Below are positions 31,455 to 34,365 of a stretch of DNA of 34,365 nt, piece by piece. The position numbers and the translations under genes were made by a program. Under the pieces are notes generated by a model, which saw nothing but the letters and a program-made list of their open reading frames with translations, did not search any database and had not been told where the DNA came from. Each line of letters starts with the position of its first letter. Within the stretch, counting starts at the first letter, position 1. The DNA comes from Saccoglossus kowalevskii (lineage: Eukaryota > Hemichordata > Enteropneusta > Harrimaniidae): assembly GCF_000003605.2 (NCBI RefSeq), contig NW_003138633.1, forward strand, positions 1-34,365, read 5' to 3'.

Positions 31455-32180
31455 CTTGGCATATGTATTTACTTATTTGTCACATGGTACTTGGCATAGT
31501 TCTTTACATATCTGTCATATGGTACTTGGCATAGGTCCTTACTTATCTGTCACATGGTACTTGGCATAGTTGTTCACATATCTGTCACATGGTACTTGGC
31601 ATAGTTCTTTACAAATCTGTCACATGGTACTTGGCATAGTTCTTTACATATCTGTCACATGGTACTTGGCATAGTTCTTTACATATCTGTCACATGGTAC
31701 TTGGCATAGTTCTTTACATATCTGTTACACGGTACTTGGCATAGTTGTTCACATATCTGTCACATGGTACTTGGCATAGTTGTTAACATATCTGTCACAT
31801 GGTACTTGGCATAGTTGTTCTCATACCTGTCACATGGTACTTGGCATAATTCTTTACATATCTGTCACATGGTACTTGGCATAGGTCTTTACTTATCTGT
31901 CACATGGTACTTGGCATAGTTGTTCACATATCTGTCACATGGTACTTGGCATAGTTCTTTACATAACTGTCACACGGTACTTGGCATAGTTGTTCACATA
32001 TCTGTCACATGGTACTTGGCATAGTTCTTTACATATCTGTCACATGGTCCTTGGCATAGTTGTTTACATATCTGTCACATGGTACTTGGCATAGTTCTTT
32101 ATATATCTGTCACATGGTACTTGGCATAGTTCTTTACATATCTGTCACATGGTACTTGGCATAGTTGTTCACATATCTGT
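31455..32180. repeat. Epsilon-eta-zeta segment, single-eta copy
   Basis: Matches 29880-30473 at an offset of 1,575 bp (45 monomers) and then 30474-30950 at an offset of 1,225 bp. It is the same segment with only one eta group. The switch in offset is exactly 350 bp. The open frame at 31360 depends on CATATGT. Confidence 0.87.
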
Positions 32181-33240
32181 CACATGGTACTTGGCATAGT
32201 TCTTTACATATGTCACATGGTACTTGGCATAGTTCTTTACATATCTGTCACATGGTACTTGGCATAATTCTTTACATATCTGTCACACAGTACTTGGCAT
32301 AGTTGTTCATATATCTGTCACATTGTACTTGGCATAGTTGTTTACATATCTGCCACATGGTACTTGGCATAGTTGTTCACATATCTGTCACATGGTACTT
32401 GGCATAGTTTTTTATATATCTGTCACATGGTACTTGGCATAGGTCTTTACTTATCTGTCTCATGGTACTTGGCATAGTTCTTTACATATCTGTCACATGG
32501 TACTTGGCATAGGTCTTTACTTATCTGTCACATGGTACGTGGCATAGTTCTTCACATATCTGTCACATGGTACTTGGCATAGTTCTTTACATATCTGTCA
32601 CATGGTATTTGGCATAGTTCTTTACATATCTGTCACATGGTACTTGGCATAGTTCTTTACATATGTGTCACACGGTACTTGGCATAGTTGTTCACATATC
32701 TGTCACATTGTACTTGGCATAGTTGTTTACATATCTGTCACATGGTACTTGGCATAGTTGTTCACATATCTGTCACATGGTACTTGGCATAATTCTTTAC
32801 ATATCTGTCACATGGTACTTGGCATAGTTCTTTACATATCTGTTACACGGTTCTTGGCATAGTTGTTCACATATCTGTCACATGGTACTTGGAATAGTTC
32901 TTTACATATCTGTCACATGGTACTTGGGATAGTTGTTCACATATATGTCACATGGTACTTGGCATAGTTCTTTACATATCTGTCACATTGTACTTGGCAT
33001 AGTTGTTCATATATTTGTCACATGGTACTTGGCATAGTTCTTTACATATCTGTCACATGGTACTTGGCACAGTTCTTTACATATCTGTCACATTGTACTT
33101 GGCATAGTTGTTCACATATTTGTCACATGGTACTTGTCATAGTTGTTTACATATCTGTCACATGGTACGTGGCATAGTTGTTCACATATATGTCACATGG
33201 TACTTGGCATAGTTCTTTACATATCTGTCACATGGTACTT
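32181..33240. repeat. Near-consensus monomers with theta-like and E-like groups
   Basis: A 2-bp-short CATATGTCAC near 32208; ACACAGTAC, TTCATATATC and CACATTG near 32284-32330; CATATGTG with CACACGG near 32662; TTACACGGTTC, GGAATAG, TTGGGATAG and CATATATG near 32845-32945; CACATTG and GGCACAG near 32988-33070; TTGTCATAG and TACGTGG near 33135-33165. No gene. Confidence 0.7.
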
Positions 33241-33604
33241 GGCATAGTTTTTTACATATCTGTCCCATGGTACTTGGCATAGTTGTTCACATATCTGTCA
33301 CATGGTACTTGGCATAGTTCTTTACATATCTGTCACATGGTACTTGGCATAGTTGTTCACATATCTGTTACATGGTACTTGGCATAGGTCTTTACATATC
33401 TGTCACATGGTACTTGGCATAGTTGTTTACATATCTGTCACATGGTACGTGGCATAGTTGTTCACATATCTGTCACATGGTACTTGGCATAGTTCTTTAA
33501 ATATCTGTCACATGGTACTTGGCATAGTTCTTTACATATCTGTCACATGGTACTTGGCATAGGTCTTTACATATCTGTCACATGGTACTTGGCATAGGTC
33601 TTTA
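33241..33604. repeat. Block gamma core, copy 4
   Basis: TTTTTTA (with TGTCCCATGG), TGTTACATGG, CATAGGTC, TACGTGG and CTTTAAATATC in gamma order, then CATAGGTC monomers leading into alpha. It lacks the TTGACAT change of 4231 and 26628. Confidence 0.8.
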
Positions 33605-33919
33605 CTTATCTGTCACACGGTACTTGGCATAGTTGTTCACATATCTGTCACATTGTACTTGGCATAGTTGTTTACATATCTGTCACATGGTACTTGGCAT
33701 AAGTCTTTACTTATCTGTCACATGGTACTTGGCATAGTTGTTCACACATCTGTCACATGGTACTTGGCATAGTTGTTTACATATCTGTTACACGTTACTT
33801 GGCATAGTTGTTCACATATCTGTCACATGGCACTTGGCACAGGTCTTTACATATCTGTCACATTGTACTTGGCATAGTTGTTCACATATTTGTCACATGG
33901 TACTTAGCATAGTTCTTTA
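33605..33919. repeat. Alpha copy, last in window
   Basis: Alpha1-alpha9 complete at 315 bp. Alpha5 has a TTGTTTA tail, alpha7 GGCACAGGTC and alpha9 TACTTAGC. TAG loss in alpha7 gives a 65-codon open frame at 33738-33935, which ends at the ATAGTAC of the following monomer rather than at the usual GCATAG; judged non-coding. Confidence 0.88.
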
Positions 33920-34365
33920 CATATCTGTCACATAGTACTTGGCATAGGTCTTTACTTATCTGTCACATAGTACTTGGAATAGTTCTTTACATATCTGTAA
34001 CATGGTACTTGGCATAGTTCTTACATATCTGTCACATGGTACTTGGCATAGTTCTTTACATATCTGTCACATGGTACTTGGCATAGTTGTTCACATATCT
34101 ATCACATGGTACTTGGCATAGTTCTTTACATATCTGTCACATGGTACTTGGCATAGTTCTTTACATATCTGTCACATGGTACTTGGCATAGTTGTTCACA
34201 TATCTGTCACATGGTACTTGGCATAGTTCTTTACATATCTGTCACATGGTACTTGGCATAGTTCTTTACATATCTGTTACACGGTTCTTGGCATAGTTGT
34301 TCACATATCTGTCACATGGTACTTGCAATAGTTCTTTACATATCTGTCACATGGTACTTGGCATA
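33920..34365. repeat. Iota continuation to the window end
   Basis: ATAGTAC, CATAGGTC, ATAGTAC with GGAATAG, CTGTAACATGG, one short tail (TTCTTACAT) and CTATCAC near 34099 follow the order of 10443-10640. TTACACGGTTC and TACTTGCAATAG occur near the end. The array runs off the window in mid-pattern. Confidence 0.82.

Larger units (their letters stand above)
1..34365. repeat. 35-bp tandem satellite array filling the window
   Basis: Every part of the window reads as direct head-to-tail copies of one 35-bp monomer, about 980 by length. Nearly every copy keeps CTGTCACATGG (monomer positions 6-16) followed by TACTTGGCATAG (17-28). Variation is concentrated at positions 2-6, 14-17, 26-29 and in the tail. 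Orientation is constant; I saw no inverted segment and no spacer or inserted element. Scattered 1-6 bp indels shift the register slightly. The consensus has no CpG and about 37% G+C. Such an array is typical of eukaryotic satellite DNA (general knowledge); the family is not one I recognise. No gene, RNA gene, promoter or terminator is supported anywhere in it. Confidence 0.98.

Noticed and set aside
1-34365. CRISPR array
   Set aside because: The repeats abut directly with no unique spacers between them, the variable tail is only 7 bases of a few recurrent types, and there are no cas genes.
1-34365. Centromeric CENP-B box in the monomer
   Set aside because: No monomer or variant contains a recognisable CENP-B-like core; the only long T/C-rich stretch is the TTCTTTA tail, which does not fit.
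1-34365. Telomeric or subtelomeric simple repeat
   Set aside because: The period is 35 bp with no TTAGGG-, TTTAGGG- or TTAGG-like motif and no G-rich strand.
1-34365. Whole window as a sequencing or assembly artefact
   Set aside because: Rare variants recur in the same order in distant copies and lengths are mostly exact multiples of 35, which random error would not give. Local artefacts at 7216-7275, 24505-24915 and 28380-28660 remain possible, and the total array length cannot be verified here.
1-34365. Hidden transposon, virus-derived sequence or RNA gene between monomers
   Set aside because: I followed the 35-bp period through the whole window and found no gap large enough; the largest insertion is 6 bp.

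Overview
The whole 34,365-base window is one uninterrupted, head-to-tail tandem array of a 35-bp satellite (minisatellite-class) monomer. Length divided by period gives roughly 980 monomers. I found no unique sequence, inverted segment, transposon, RNA gene or credible protein gene. Numbering the monomer from the CATAT that opens most copies, the consensus is CATAT (1-5), CTGTCACATGG (6-16), TACTTGGCATAG (17-28) and a 7-base tail (29-35). The tail is usually TTCTTTA or TTGTTCA, less often TTGTTTA, GTCTTTA or TTTTTTA. The consensus monomer has 13 G+C in 35 bases, no CpG, and 14 T against 8 A on the given strand. An array of this size with a short AT-rich monomer and higher-order structure points to eukaryotic satellite DNA, probably heterochromatic. 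I do not recognise the monomer and cannot name a species. Neither array edge lies in the window.

The information in the array is in the pattern of monomer variants. The clearest higher-order unit is a nine-monomer, 315-bp block called alpha here (alpha1 to alpha9). Its markers in order are CTTAT+CACACGG, CACATTG, CATAAGTC, a second CTTAT monomer, CACATCTG, TTACACGTTAC, GGCACTTGGCACAG, CACATTG and CATATTTG. Three further monomers carrying CATAGGTC complete a 12-monomer, 420-bp unit. It is tandem at 3294/3714 and 13108/13528, with an 11-monomer version at 16925/17310. Full or partial alpha blocks recur through the whole window. They lead into different continuations: block E (CGTAT, GCATGG, GGAATAG), block iota (ATAGTAC, CTGTAACATGG), block beta (GGTATAG, ATGTCAC, TTTTTTAA) or blocks P/Q (GGAACTTGG, TACGTGG).

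Region by region, 1-8270 holds alpha, E, beta and gamma blocks. 8271-8586 is an island of strongly diverged monomers. 8587-12199 is mostly near-consensus, with one alpha block and the P/Q blocks. 12200-12477 is a second diverged island. 12478-21097 is rich in alpha. 21098-24500 carries the delta, Q/P, epsilon and zeta blocks. 24505-29480 has alpha, E and gamma copies plus two indel-rich stretches. 29481-32180 carries a long local duplication containing an internal 350-bp tandem duplication. 32181-34365 ends with another gamma core and another alpha-iota copy.

Nothing here works as a gene system. The forward strand has open frames of up to 133 codons, but they are by-products of the repeat. 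Because 35 is not a multiple of 3, one frame reads all three phases of the monomer every 105 bp and meets TAG in GCATAG once per 105 bp. Frames lengthen only where a variant removes that TAG, and most begin at TTG. The biology visible is that of a satellite evolving by unequal exchange or replication-based amplification: nested tandem duplications, long-range near-identical copies, fused monomers, a permuted block pair and two relic islands.
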